Of a stretch of 64,000 nucleotides of DNA, positions 55,246 through 63,758 are shown one piece after another. A program made the translations under genes and the position numbers. Positions within the stretch are counted from its first letter, which is position 1. The number at the start of each line of letters is the position of its first letter. This stretch comes from Paenibacillus sp. BK033 (GTDB taxonomy: Bacteria > Bacillota > Bacilli > Paenibacillales > Paenibacillaceae): positions 124,001 through 188,000 of the forward strand of contig NZ_SLVP01000010.1 of NCBI RefSeq assembly GCF_004345425.1, written 5' to 3'. The notes under the pieces were generated by a model. It did no database searches. It was given only the letters and a program-made list of their open reading frames with translations, and had not been told where the DNA came from.

Positions 55246-55925
55246 AGATCAAAATTTTACTCGCGGACGATCATCAGATCGTTTTGAAAGGAATATCGTT
55301 TTTTCTTGCGTTGCAGCCGGATTTCGAATTGGTCGGCGAGGCCCACAACGGCAAGGAAGCGGTCGAGAAGGCCGGCGAGCTTCAGCCGGATATCGTCCTG
55401 ATGGATTTGAATATGCCGATTATGGACGGCATTGAGGCAAGCGCCTTAATCAAGGAGCAGCATCCGCATATCAAGGTTCTGGTGCTGACCAGCTTTGCCG
55501 ACCAGAGTCATATCGTCCCCGCGCTGCAGACCGGCGCGATCGGTTATATGCTGAAGGATGTGGAGCCGGACCAGCTTGCCGAAGCCATCCGAAGCGCGTA
55601 CAAGGGAAATATTCAGCTGCATCCGGATATTTCGCGCGCCCTGCTGAGCCGTCCGGAACGGGAACCGGAGCAAAGACCGGAGTCGGTTCTCCGGAGTTTG
55701 AATAAGGATAAGTCGCTGGAAGCTTTGACGCCAAGAGAGCTTGAAGTGCTGGAGCTGCTGACGAAGGGGCTGAGCAACAAAGATATTGCGCAAACGCTGG
55801 TTGTAGCCGAAAAAACGGTAAAGACGCATGTCAGCAGCATTTTAAGCAAGCTGGATTTGTCAGACCGCACGCAAGCCGCCCTGTTTGCGGCACCGCTCTT
55901 TCAGAATAAGGGGCAGATGGCTTAA
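55242..55925 (+). CDS. NarL/FixJ-family response regulator
   Basis: The 227-aa protein has a receiver domain (LLADDHQIVLKG; phosphoacceptor D55 in IVLMDLNMPIMDG; VLTSFAD; the conserved Lys in GYMLKD) and a LuxR-type HTH (LTPRELEVLELLTKGLSNKDIAQTLVVAEKTVKTHVSSILSKL). It is the partner of the GAF kinase by ATGA overlap. An imperfect GCGGGTCT/AGACC hairpin ends the operon near 55924-55972. Confidence 0.95.
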   Translation: MKIKILLADDHQIVLKGISFFLALQPDFELVGEAHNGKEAVEKAGELQPDIVLMDLNMPIMDGIEASALIKEQHPHIKVLVLTSFADQSHIVPALQTGAIGYMLKDVEPDQLAEAIRSAYKGNIQLHPDISRALLSRPEREPEQRPESVLRSLNKDKSLEALTPRELEVLELLTKGLSNKDIAQTLVVAEKTVKTHVSSILSKLDLSDRTQAALFAAPLFQNKGQMA

Positions 55926-56067
55926 GCGGGTCTCAGCCTATAGTCGTAAGACCAGTCTCGCTTTATTTTTCCGCCTATTTGCCGATGCTGGCGAAAGTAA
56001 AACTCTATAAAATAAAGACAGTTACAAAAAGTTAACCACACATTATTTTATGGAGGGAATTAATAAG

Positions 56068-56691
56068 ATGAGTACTGTACTGTTCGTAAAAGCAAATGAC
56101 CGCGGGGATATCGCTGTCAGCGTAAAACTGTATGAAGCCTTCCTCGCTAGCTATAAAGCAACTCACCCGCAAGACACTGTAATTGAGCTGGATCTGTTCA
56201 AGGAGGAGCTTCCTTACCTGAACGCCAACCTGATTAACGGCGGCTTCAAAGCGGCTCAAGGCCTTGAGCTGACTCCCGAAGAGCAAACTGCCGTAAGCAT
56301 TGCGGACAAATACCTGAATCAATTTATCGCCGCAGACAAAGTCGTATTCGGCTTCCCGCTCTGGAACTTCACGATTCCTGCCGTTCTGCACACGTACATC
56401 GACTACCTGAACCGTGCGGGCAAAACATTCAAATATACGGCTGAAGGTCCTGTCGGCCTGCAAGGCGACAAAAAAGTGGCACTGCTGAACGCACGCGGCG
56501 GCGTATATTCCGAGGGTCCTTTCGCGGCAGCGGAAATGTCCCTGAACTATGTGAAGAACATCATGGGCTTCTTCGGCGTAACGAACTTCGAGACGGTTAT
56601 CGTTGAAGGCCACAACCAATTCAGCGACAAAGCGGAAGCAATCATTTCCGAAGGCGTTGCAAAAGCGGAGAAAGTGGCAGCAAGCTTCTAA
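56068..56691 (+). CDS. azoR: FMN-dependent NADH-azoreductase
   Basis: The 207-aa flavodoxin-like protein has the AzoR features VLFVKANDRGDIAVSVKLYEAFL, FKEELPYLNANLINGGF, GFPLWNFTIPAVLHTYIDYLNRAGKTFKYT and ALLNARGGVYSEGP. It reduces quinones and azo compounds with NADH and is usually involved in thiol/quinone stress. ATG 56068 follows GGAGGG at about 10 bases. Monocistronic. Confidence 0.92.
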   Translation: MSTVLFVKANDRGDIAVSVKLYEAFLASYKATHPQDTVIELDLFKEELPYLNANLINGGFKAAQGLELTPEEQTAVSIADKYLNQFIAADKVVFGFPLWNFTIPAVLHTYIDYLNRAGKTFKYTAEGPVGLQGDKKVALLNARGGVYSEGPFAAAEMSLNYVKNIMGFFGVTNFETVIVEGHNQFSDKAEAIISEGVAKAEKVAASF

Positions 56692-56732
56692 TTTAGGTTT
56701 TTGAAAAGCGTAAAGAGTGTATAAGTGTAAAG

Positions 56733-56776
56733 TCCCATGTATTCCTTTTTAATAAAAGGGAATATGTGGGATTTTT
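56733..56776 (+). terminator. Terminator of azoR
   Basis: TCCCATGTATTCC pairs with GGAATATGTGGGA, followed by TTTTT. Confidence 0.8.
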
Positions 56777-56796
56777 ACGTCTAGATGCGACAAATT

Positions 56797-56825
56797 TTGA
56801 CAGATCCCCGTAGTGGCGTTAAAAT
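56797..56825 (+). promoter_or_regulatory. Sigma-A promoter before a small ORF
   Basis: TTGACA (56797-56802), a 17-base spacer and TAAAAT (56820-56825), a near-consensus promoter. Confidence 0.75.
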
Positions 56826-56880
56826 AAATTGGGACTTAAGATGCATCTAGATGCTAGTGGCGGAGAGGGTAGCGGATGAG

Positions 56881-57042
56881 ATGAACAAAGAGTTTTTTGC
56901 GGAAATGAGAAAAATCAGCCACGAGGACGAGCTTCGATCCAAGCTGCTGCTGCATGGCGTAAAAAGGATCCTGGAGGAGAAGCAGGAGAAGCGAAAGAGC
57001 GGCTTGCTTGGTTTTTTAAGAAGAAGAGCGGACAAACAATGA
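56881..57042 (+). CDS. 53-aa basic protein of unknown function
   Basis: An ORF with GGAGAGGG about 14 bases upstream and a near-consensus promoter 56 bases before the start. The sequence is helical and basic (NKEFFAEMRKISHEDELRSK, then LLHGVKRILEEKQEKRKSGL and LGFLRRRADKQ), which could be an amphipathic or nucleic-acid-binding peptide. An in-frame ATG at 56851 would extend it by ten residues but leaves the promoter too close. Function unknown. Confidence 0.55.
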   Translation: MNKEFFAEMRKISHEDELRSKLLLHGVKRILEEKQEKRKSGLLGFLRRRADKQ

Positions 57043-57062
57043 CGGTGTACATACATATAGGC

Positions 57063-57093
57063 GGTCAGGCCCTTGGCCTGGCTGATTTTTTTA
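57063..57093 (+). terminator. Terminator after the 53-aa ORF
   Basis: CAGGCC, loop, GGCCTG, then a T-run. Confidence 0.7.
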
Positions 57094-57177
57094 TTCGTCA
57101 GCACACAAACCCTTTAAGCCTCTTCTTAGTATAAATATAACTATAACCAGAAGATCAGCTGCAAAGGAGTGAGGCGT

Positions 57178-57921
57178 ATGTTCGAGACGATCCAAGTCGA
57201 TATGATTCCCGCCGGCCGTAACAATCGTCCCGGCACTCCGATTAACGGCCCTTATTTTATTACCGTGCACGATACGGCGAATCCGGGAAAAGGCGCGAAT
57301 GCCCTGATGCATGCCAAATATTTGAAAGGCGAGGCCGCCGAGGCTTTGCCGGTATCCTGGCATTTTACCGTTGACGATACGCGGGTGGTCCAGCATTTGC
57401 CGATAACGGAGCATGGCTGGCACGCGGGTGACGGGAGCCGGGGAGAGGGGAACCTAAGCGCCATCGGGATTGAAATTTGCGAAAACGAGGACGGCAATCG
57501 CGCGGAGGCCGAGGCTCGTGCCGCTAGACTGATTGGGGATCTGCTGTATAAGCTGAAGCTTCCGATCGCGGCGGTTGTTCAGCATAACCACTGGAGCGGG
57601 AAAAACTGCCCGCATCTTATAAGGGCCCGGAAGAACGGCTGGGAGAGCTTTCTAGACGGGGTCCGGAATCAGCTGAATGCTCACTTGGGGGAGGAAGATG
57701 TACCGATGACGGAAGCGGAAAGAAAGCAGTTCGAAGCGTTGGCAAGCCGTGTAGCCGAGCTGGAGGCGCAGCATAACATGAAGGTTCCCGCCTGGGCAAA
57801 ACCGGCGGTAGACCGGGCCGTTGAGCTGGGGCTTATCGAAGCCCCCGCGGACGGAAACTCCCGCGATTTCTTTAGAATTCTGACGATTATCTATCGCAGA
57901 GGATTATTGAAGGATGAATAG
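57178..57921 (+). CDS. N-acetylmuramoyl-L-alanine amidase (Amidase_2), XlyA/CwlA-like
   Basis: The 247-aa enzyme cleaves the bond between N-acetylmuramic acid and L-alanine in peptidoglycan. The Amidase_2 zinc fold is visible: FITVHDTANPGKGANALMHAKYL with a zinc His, SWHFTVDDTRVVQHLPITEHGWHAG, IGIEICENEDG, and a zinc His near VVQHNHWSGKNCPHLIR. A coiled-coil linker (EAERKQFEALASRVAELEAQ) precedes a C-terminal module of about 40 residues that may bind wall. No signal peptide, as in phage-type endolysins. ATG 57178 follows AAAGGAG. A single autolysin-like gene with no holin beside it. Confidence 0.88.
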   Translation: MFETIQVDMIPAGRNNRPGTPINGPYFITVHDTANPGKGANALMHAKYLKGEAAEALPVSWHFTVDDTRVVQHLPITEHGWHAGDGSRGEGNLSAIGIEICENEDGNRAEAEARAARLIGDLLYKLKLPIAAVVQHNHWSGKNCPHLIRARKNGWESFLDGVRNQLNAHLGEEDVPMTEAERKQFEALASRVAELEAQHNMKVPAWAKPAVDRAVELGLIEAPADGNSRDFFRILTIIYRRGLLKDE

Positions 57922-57941
57922 CCGTTAATTGGAGGCGCGTA

Positions 57942-57969
57942 AACCCCTGGCCGGAGGAGGCCAGGGGTT
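57942..57969. terminator. Hairpin between amidase and primase genes
   Basis: AACCCCTGGCC pairs with GGCCAGGGGTT around GGAGGA; only a weak U-tract follows. Confidence 0.6.
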
Positions 57970-57985
57970 ATTGTCGTTTTATGCC

Positions 57986-58888
57986 TTACGAAACTTTTCG
58001 GGCATGGAGCTTGCGGCGCTTTTGCCTCAGCTTCGCCGTGACTACGGGTTTTAATTCCAGCCGATTCATAAGCTCCTCTTGCGTGAACGGCTTTTCCCTG
58101 CCCCATTGGATGACCTTGACCATATAGGGACTTTCGGGATTTTTCATATGGTAGAACCCGGGTATGCGCATAACCCTGGATAAGTTGGTGATCATCGGAT
58201 CGGACTCGAAGGTTCGGGCTAACGCTTTTTGAATAGAGACGAATTTGCTTATGTCTCCGCCTTGCATGACCCAGTAGATGTGAAAACCGTTTTTCGTTTC
58301 GACGATCATCGTATCCTTGACGCGCTCTGCGTGTTTGTTCATGAATTGTTTTTTCAATTCGGCTACTCGTTGTCTTGTCCGCTGGGCTAAGAGCTGGTAT
58401 TGGCCATTTTTGTTTTGCGTGAGCGTAATGGATTGAAGCCGTTCCGAAGGGTCGGAGAGAATGGATTCTATCTTCTGCTGGATCTGTTCTTTCGTTTTGC
58501 AGCGCGCGGTAATTTTGTTGAGGTCGACATCGATGAACTGTGCTCTGATCGCTTTGAACGGGCTGTCCTTCGCCGATTCCCGGCCGTTAATTTCCACGAA
58601 AACGGCATACCCCTTCTTATTAAGCCACAATACGTTAACGAGCTTGTTCCTTCTTGAAAAAAGCTTGATTTGGGGAACCCGCTTTTCCAAGGAACGAAAA
58701 GGCTTCCGCAAGGTAATTGCGGGAAGCTCGGTAGCAAAGCTATAGCCCCGGTTTTTGCCTTTGGCGTCAGAGACTAATAAGAAATGCAATTGATCGTCCG
58801 GCTTGCAGCCAAGTTTTTCAAGAAACCGGTAGGCGTGACCGGAATAGAGCTGAACAGGTCTGGAAACTTTCGCCCGGCTTTGCGTCAT
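57986..58888 (-). CDS. RepB-like archaeo-eukaryotic primase-fold protein
   Basis: The 300-aa protein carries an AEP-type signature: the metal motif FIDVDLNK (hDhD) near residue 138, a basic TLTQNKNGQYQLLAQRTRQRVAELKKQF helix, VETKNGFHIYWVMQGGDI (the sxH-like strand), and LSRVMRIPGFYHMKNP, characteristic of plasmid/phage RepB primases. It is a stand-alone copy without helicase or integrase neighbours, so it may be a relic of a replicon. N-terminal KVSRPVQLYSGHAYRFLEKLGCKPDD precedes the core. A minus-strand AAGGAG site precedes the start. Confidence 0.75.
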   Translation of the reverse strand: MTQSRAKVSRPVQLYSGHAYRFLEKLGCKPDDQLHFLLVSDAKGKNRGYSFATELPAITLRKPFRSLEKRVPQIKLFSRRNKLVNVLWLNKKGYAVFVEINGRESAKDSPFKAIRAQFIDVDLNKITARCKTKEQIQQKIESILSDPSERLQSITLTQNKNGQYQLLAQRTRQRVAELKKQFMNKHAERVKDTMIVETKNGFHIYWVMQGGDISKFVSIQKALARTFESDPMITNLSRVMRIPGFYHMKNPESPYMVKVIQWGREKPFTQEELMNRLELKPVVTAKLRQKRRKLHARKVS

Positions 58889-58998
58889 TCAACCACTTCT
58901 CCTTGTAAGCTCTCGTAACCTGGGAGGTTCGTATCTAAACAATCATATTCCCATAAGAGGTTATTCGTGTGGATAGGCCGTACCCATTTTTTAATTGG

Positions 58999-59270
58999 GA
59001 GCCCGGCGCAAGCTCTCGCGCAGTGTTAACGCAATCGCTTGCTCCTAGCCCAAGCTCTCGCAGTGCGACCCTAAAAAAGAAAAGCCGCCATGGAAGCAGG
59101 CGGCTTACATCATTCCTTTTCAAGAACCGGGTGCGAGCGCGGAGAGAGAGCTTGAGGCTGAGGAGCGTGAGCGACCGCCTTTGTTTTTGAATCTCGACAA
59201 CTACAGTCAAATTCAGGAGATTCAAAAACAACAGCGGCCGAAGCCCAAGCTTTCTCGCAGTGCGACCCTG
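58999..59270. repeat. Repeat cluster upstream of the primase gene
   Basis: Three direct copies of a unit near GCCCAAGCTCTCGCAGTGCG occur at about 59000-59030 (degenerate), 59047-59072 and 59241-59269. Between them lie a GC-rich hairpin at 59082-59106, oriented as a minus-strand terminator with TTTTCTTTTTT, and an inverted repeat TTGTTTTTGAATCTC (59181-59195)/GAGATTCAAAAACAA (59217-59231). No gene is supported between 58889 and 59497. It could be origin-like or a mobile-element remnant. Confidence 0.6.
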
Positions 59271-59418
59271 CGGTTCAACCAGAGTTAAACTGTATCCAAG
59301 TTACAGTTCAACCTAGATCAAAAGCACAAGAGAAGCCACAGCCTCACTCCTCGCCATCACCAGGTTCGCCCCTTTAGAACAACCACAGTTAAATGAGAGT
59401 CGTTTTTGGCTCATTAGA

Positions 59419-59432
59419 ATCAAGCGCTTTCA
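59419..59432. promoter_or_regulatory. cre-like site upstream of the Gfo/Idh/MocA operon
   Basis: The minus strand reads TGAAAGCGCTTGAT, close to the CcpA consensus, 66 bases before the first gene of a sugar-catabolism operon. Confidence 0.5.
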
Positions 59433-59497
59433 CAATGCCGCGTGCTAGAATGGAGAAAGAGATTCCTTATTTCATCAAGCATGGAGAGGGTGTAATC

Positions 59498-60655
59498 ATG
59501 GTACGTATCGGTATCGTCGGTTTAGGAAACATGGGGACGGGGCATGCCCATTATTTGATTAAAGGCGGCGTCAAAGGCGCTGAACTGACAGCAGTATCCG
59601 ACGTTCGTCCGGAACGTCTGGCAGAGGTGAAAGCAGAGTGGGGCGAGCACATCCAAGGCTTTTTGAGCCCGCAGGAAATGTTCGAATCCGGCGCGGTAGA
59701 CGGCGTAATTATCTGTACGCCGCATTACGATCACCCGGAGCAGGCTGTCGCGGCATTAAACGCGGGACTGCATGTATTGATTGAAAAACCGGCAGGCGTC
59801 TATACTCGCTCTGTACGCGAGATGAACGATGCCGCCGCAAAAAGCGATAAAGTATTCGGCATCATGTACAACCAGCGCACGAATCCGCTGTACGCAAAGC
59901 TGAGAGAGCTGATTGCTTCCGGCGAGCTGGGCGAGATTCGCCGCACGAACTGGATTATTACGGACTGGTACCGTTCGCAAAGCTACTATAATTCCGGCGG
60001 CTGGCGCGCAACCTGGGCCGGCGAAGGCGGCGGCGTTCTGATTAACCAGGATCCGCATCAGCTGGATTTGTGGCAGTGGACAACGGGGCTTATGCCCAAA
60101 CGCGTGCGCGCGTTTTGCCAATTCGGCAAACACCGCGATATCGAAGTCGAAAACGACGTTACGGCTTATGTCGAATACGAGAACGGCGCTACGGGCGTGT
60201 TCGTAACTTCGACGTTTGAATCGCCGGGTACGAACCGTTTTGAAATATCGGGCGACCGCGGCAAAATCGTGATCGAAGACAACAAGCTGACCTTCCATCG
60301 CCTGCGCGTGTTGGAATCCGAATTTAACGAGACGTATACGGGCGGATTCGGCCAGCCGGAATGCTGGAAGTTCGAGATTCCGATCACGGGCAGCGGAGGC
60401 AGCCACCAAGAAATTACGCAAAACTGGGCGGATGCGATTAACAAAGGAACGCCGCTCGTAGCGCCGGGGGAGGAAGGCATCAAGGGTCTCATGATCTCGA
60501 ACGCGATGCTGCTGTCCACCTGGACGGATAACTGGGTAGATCTGCCGATCGACGAAGATCTGTTCTATGAGAAGCTTCAGGTGCAAATCGCCAAGTCCGA
60601 TTCGAAGAAAAACGCCAACGAATACCGCACGCTGGACGTATCCGGCACGCACTAA
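59498..60655 (+). CDS. Gfo/Idh/MocA-family oxidoreductase 1
   Basis: The 385-aa NAD(P)-dependent sugar dehydrogenase begins MVRIGIVGLGNMGTGHAHYL with the Rossmann GxGxxG. The catalytic EKPAG motif (LIEKPAGVYT) and the substrate region WAGEGGGVLINQDPHQLDLW follow. Likely oxidises an inositol- or sugar-type polyol, with substrate unresolved. ATG 59498 follows GGAGAGGG; the longer upstream frame is not supported. First gene of a four-gene run. Confidence 0.92.
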   Translation: MVRIGIVGLGNMGTGHAHYLIKGGVKGAELTAVSDVRPERLAEVKAEWGEHIQGFLSPQEMFESGAVDGVIICTPHYDHPEQAVAALNAGLHVLIEKPAGVYTRSVREMNDAAAKSDKVFGIMYNQRTNPLYAKLRELIASGELGEIRRTNWIITDWYRSQSYYNSGGWRATWAGEGGGVLINQDPHQLDLWQWTTGLMPKRVRAFCQFGKHRDIEVENDVTAYVEYENGATGVFVTSTFESPGTNRFEISGDRGKIVIEDNKLTFHRLRVLESEFNETYTGGFGQPECWKFEIPITGSGGSHQEITQNWADAINKGTPLVAPGEEGIKGLMISNAMLLSTWTDNWVDLPIDEDLFYEKLQVQIAKSDSKKNANEYRTLDVSGTH

Positions 60656-60670
60656 TCAGGAGGCCTGACA

Positions 60671-61744
60671 ATGTCGAAAGCAAACGGAATGAATTACGCG
60701 CCTCATGGAAAGCCGCGTCCTGTCGTACAGCAAGGCGAATTTATTTTTGCCGCGATGTCGCTTGATCACGGTCATATATACGGCATGTGCAACGGCCTCC
60801 GCGAAGCGGGCGGCACCTTGAAATGGGTGTACGATCCGGATCCTGCCAAGGTGGAAGTATTTTGCCGCGCGTACCCGGAAGTGAAAGTCGCTCTTTCGCA
60901 GGAACAAATCTTTCAGGATCCCGAAGTGCGGCTGGTTGCCGCAGCAGCCGTAACGAACGAGCGCGGGCCGCTTGGCGTAAAAGCGATGAAGCACGGCAAG
61001 CATTATTTTACGGACAAAGCTCCGTTTACAACGCTGGATCAGTTGGCCGATGCCAAGAGAACCGCTTCCGAGACGGGCAAAAAATATTCGGTTTATTACA
61101 GCGAGCGCCTTCACGTGGAAAGCGCGGAATTTGCGGGGCAGCTTATTAAAGACGGCGCGATTGGCCGCGTTCTGCAGGTAATCGGCTTGGGGCCGCACCG
61201 CCTGAATGCGCGTATGCGTCCCGAATGGTTCTTCCAAAAGGAGAAATACGGCGGCATCCTGTGCGATATCGGCAGCCATCAGATCGAACAGTTCCTTTAT
61301 TACTCTGGCGCCAAGGATGCTAAAGTGCAAAGCAGCAAGGTGGCTAACTATAATAACAAGCAGTATCCGGAGCTTGAGGATTACGGGGACGCTACTCTTA
61401 TCGGAGATAACGGGGCGACCAACTACTTCCGCGTAGACTGGTTCACGCCTGACGGCCTGTCCACATGGGGAGACGGCCGGACGATGATTCTTGGCACTGA
61501 CGGTTACATCGAGCTTCGCAAATACGTGGATATCGCCAGAAGCAATACGGGCGATCACCTGTTCCTCGTGAACGGCGAAGGCGAGCATAAAATCGAAGTG
61601 AAGGATCAAGTAGGCTTCCCTTACTTTGGAGCACTTATCCTTGATATCTTAAACGGCACGGATCTCGCGATGCCGCAGGAGCATACCTTTAAGGCTGCTG
61701 AGCTGTGCCTCGAAGCGCAGAGACAAGCTGTCAAAGTCGAATAG
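60671..61744 (+). CDS. Gfo/Idh/MocA-family oxidoreductase 2
   Basis: A 357-aa protein distinct from the previous one: FAAMSLDHGHIYGMCNGLREAGGTLKWVYDPDP, then the catalytic region KHYFTDKAPFTTLDQL in place of the usual EKP (DKAP), and the substrate block GGILCDIGSHQIEQFLYYS. It may use the same substrate chain. It starts 15 bases after the previous stop with AGGAGG. Confidence 0.88.
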   Translation: MSKANGMNYAPHGKPRPVVQQGEFIFAAMSLDHGHIYGMCNGLREAGGTLKWVYDPDPAKVEVFCRAYPEVKVALSQEQIFQDPEVRLVAAAAVTNERGPLGVKAMKHGKHYFTDKAPFTTLDQLADAKRTASETGKKYSVYYSERLHVESAEFAGQLIKDGAIGRVLQVIGLGPHRLNARMRPEWFFQKEKYGGILCDIGSHQIEQFLYYSGAKDAKVQSSKVANYNNKQYPELEDYGDATLIGDNGATNYFRVDWFTPDGLSTWGDGRTMILGTDGYIELRKYVDIARSNTGDHLFLVNGEGEHKIEVKDQVGFPYFGALILDILNGTDLAMPQEHTFKAAELCLEAQRQAVKVE

Positions 61745-61775
61745 AACAATAAAAAGCGAAAGAGGGATTCTGATC

Positions 61776-62639
61776 ATGAAGCTGTCCATCTTTACAGTAG
61801 CAACGCCCGAGCTTTCCCCCGAGGAATTGGTGCGCGTGGCAAGCGAGGCCGGCATCGACGGCATTGAATGGCGTTACAAGGAAGCTCCCGAGAATGCGTC
61901 CGAGCAAAAGCCGTCCTTCTGGGGGAACAACCTGTGTACGCTGCTTCCTTCCGGCGGGGAAGAAATGGCGGACCGGTTCCGCGAAATCGCGGCAGCGCAA
62001 GGCCTAAGCTCGATCAGCGTAACGCCGTATTTGACGGCAGGCGATTTGGAAGCAACGGAGGATGTACTCCGTAAAGCCAAACGAGTAGGCGCGCAATTTA
62101 TTCGCCTTGGCGTTCCGGGCTATGACCGTTCCCGCCCGTTCGGCGAGCTGTTCACCTTGGCGCGCCGATATTTGAAGGATGCGGAAGGCTTATGCCGCCA
62201 ATACGGCATCAAAGGGCTGGTGGAGACTCACCATCAGACAATCGCTCCAAGCGCATCGGCCGCTTACCGCCTTGTCGAAGGCCTTGATCCTTCCTTTATA
62301 GGCGTCCTGTACGATCCGGGCAATATGGTGCATGAAGGCTTTGAAAATTACCGAATGGGAATGGAGATTCTTGGTCCTTACCTCGCCCATGTCCATGTGA
62401 AGAACGCTGCCTTCGCAACCGACGGCATGGCCGAAGACGGAAGCGTGAAGTGGAAATCGGAATGGAGCGGCGTCAAGGAAGGCGTCGTGCCTTGGAAACA
62501 GGTTATTGCCGATCTGAAAGCGGTAGGTTACGACGGTTATCTCGGCGTGGAGGATTTCAGCGGACAATTCCCCGAGACTCAGCAAATGCTGAAGCATTTT
62601 GTATTGTACATGCGCGAGCTGCTGCAAGCCGAGGGTTAA
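61776..62639 (+). CDS. Sugar phosphate isomerase/epimerase (TIM barrel, IolE/XylA-like fold)
   Basis: The 287-aa TIM-barrel protein of the AP_endonuc_2 fold has SEAGIDGIEWRYKE, GLVETHHQTIAPSASAAYRL, LYDPGNMVHEGFENY with the metal-binding Asp/His region, and GPYLAHVHVKNAAF, GVEDFSGQF at its end. It presumably isomerises or epimerises the product of the upstream dehydrogenases. AAAGAGGG precedes the start. Confidence 0.9.
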   Translation: MKLSIFTVATPELSPEELVRVASEAGIDGIEWRYKEAPENASEQKPSFWGNNLCTLLPSGGEEMADRFREIAAAQGLSSISVTPYLTAGDLEATEDVLRKAKRVGAQFIRLGVPGYDRSRPFGELFTLARRYLKDAEGLCRQYGIKGLVETHHQTIAPSASAAYRLVEGLDPSFIGVLYDPGNMVHEGFENYRMGMEILGPYLAHVHVKNAAFATDGMAEDGSVKWKSEWSGVKEGVVPWKQVIADLKAVGYDGYLGVEDFSGQFPETQQMLKHFVLYMRELLQAEG

Positions 62640-62640
62640 T

Positions 62641-63468
62641 ATGCTGGATTTGCATTACTGGTCAGACCAGCCGATCGAGCCGTTTTTTCACTCCCATATG
62701 CATTACGAGGTTTATTACTTCCATGGAGGCAAATGCAATTATCTGATCGGCGACCAGATTTACGAGCTTGCACCGGGCGATTTGATCCTTATGTACGGCA
62801 TGACGCTGCATTGCGCCAAGGCGGATCCGTCGAAAGAATATATCCGTTCGATCATCCATTTCGAGCCGACCTCGCTGCAGCCCTATCTCGAATTGCCGCA
62901 TGCCCGCAATATTCTTCAGCCGTTTCAGCAGCTGAACAATTACCGGCTGCGTCTTCGGGGAGAGGATAAAGCGGAGGTGGAGCGGATTCTGGCCAGAATG
63001 GACGAATACCAGAAACGCGGCGATGCGGTTGGCGACAACCGCTTCCGGCTGGCGTTTGTGGATCTGCTCTATATGATCCTTGATCATTGCGAGCAGCCGC
63101 TTCTGAACCGCAACAGGCAGGAATACAGCTCCGAGAAGGAAGCGACGGTGCAGCGCATTATTTCGGTGCTGGAGGAAAATTATACCGAGGATCTGAACAT
63201 GGAGCGGCTGGAAGAAAGGCTTCACTTAAGCAAATCTTATCTTTCCAAGCTGTTTAAAGAAGTAACAGGCGTTACGATCTTTCATTATATTTATACAAGA
63301 AGGATCAATGAGGCAAAAATCCTGTTCCTCATGCAGCCGGAGCTGTCCGTTACGGAGGTATGCTTCCGACTGGGCTTCAAGCATCTGGCTCATTTCAGCA
63401 GACTGTTCAAGCAGTATGCCGGCATGCCGCCGGAGCAGTTCCGAAAGCGCGAGCAAGTGCAGGTGTGA
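62641..63468 (+). CDS. AraC-family transcriptional regulator
   Basis: The 275-aa protein has an N-terminal cupin sensor (FFHSHMHYEVYYFHGGKCNYLIGDQIYELAPGDLILMYG) and a C-terminal double HTH (MERLEERLHLSKSYLSKLFKEVTGVTIFHYIYTRRINEAKILFL ... LSVTEVCFRLGFKHLAHFSRLFKQYAGMPPEQFRK). It starts one base after the isomerase stop and probably regulates this operon in response to its sugar. Confidence 0.93.
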   Translation: MLDLHYWSDQPIEPFFHSHMHYEVYYFHGGKCNYLIGDQIYELAPGDLILMYGMTLHCAKADPSKEYIRSIIHFEPTSLQPYLELPHARNILQPFQQLNNYRLRLRGEDKAEVERILARMDEYQKRGDAVGDNRFRLAFVDLLYMILDHCEQPLLNRNRQEYSSEKEATVQRIISVLEENYTEDLNMERLEERLHLSKSYLSKLFKEVTGVTIFHYIYTRRINEAKILFLMQPELSVTEVCFRLGFKHLAHFSRLFKQYAGMPPEQFRKREQVQV

Positions 63469-63523
63469 TTCTCTAAACGGCTCGCGAGCTTCTGCATAAA
63501 CTAATACCTTTGAACTAAACAAC

Positions 63524-63558
63524 ATGACAGCCGATCACAAGATCGGCTGTCATTTTTA
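63524..63558 (+). terminator. Terminator of the sugar operon
   Basis: ATGACAGCCGATC, loop ACAA, GATCGGCTGTCAT, then TTTTT. Confidence 0.9.
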
Positions 63559-63758
63559 TTGAAGTGTTGAATCATTATCCGATGACAATTCGATCAGCAA
63601 GACCGCGTAAATCGCAGATTTTTTATGTTATGGGCTAATGTCGCTATTCAATCACGAAATACAACTTTGTACTCAATTATTTACTAGTTAACAATCATGA
63701 AACAAAACTGATTTATGCTAGTACGGAGTCGATTAAATAGAAAGAGGAGAGAGTGAAG

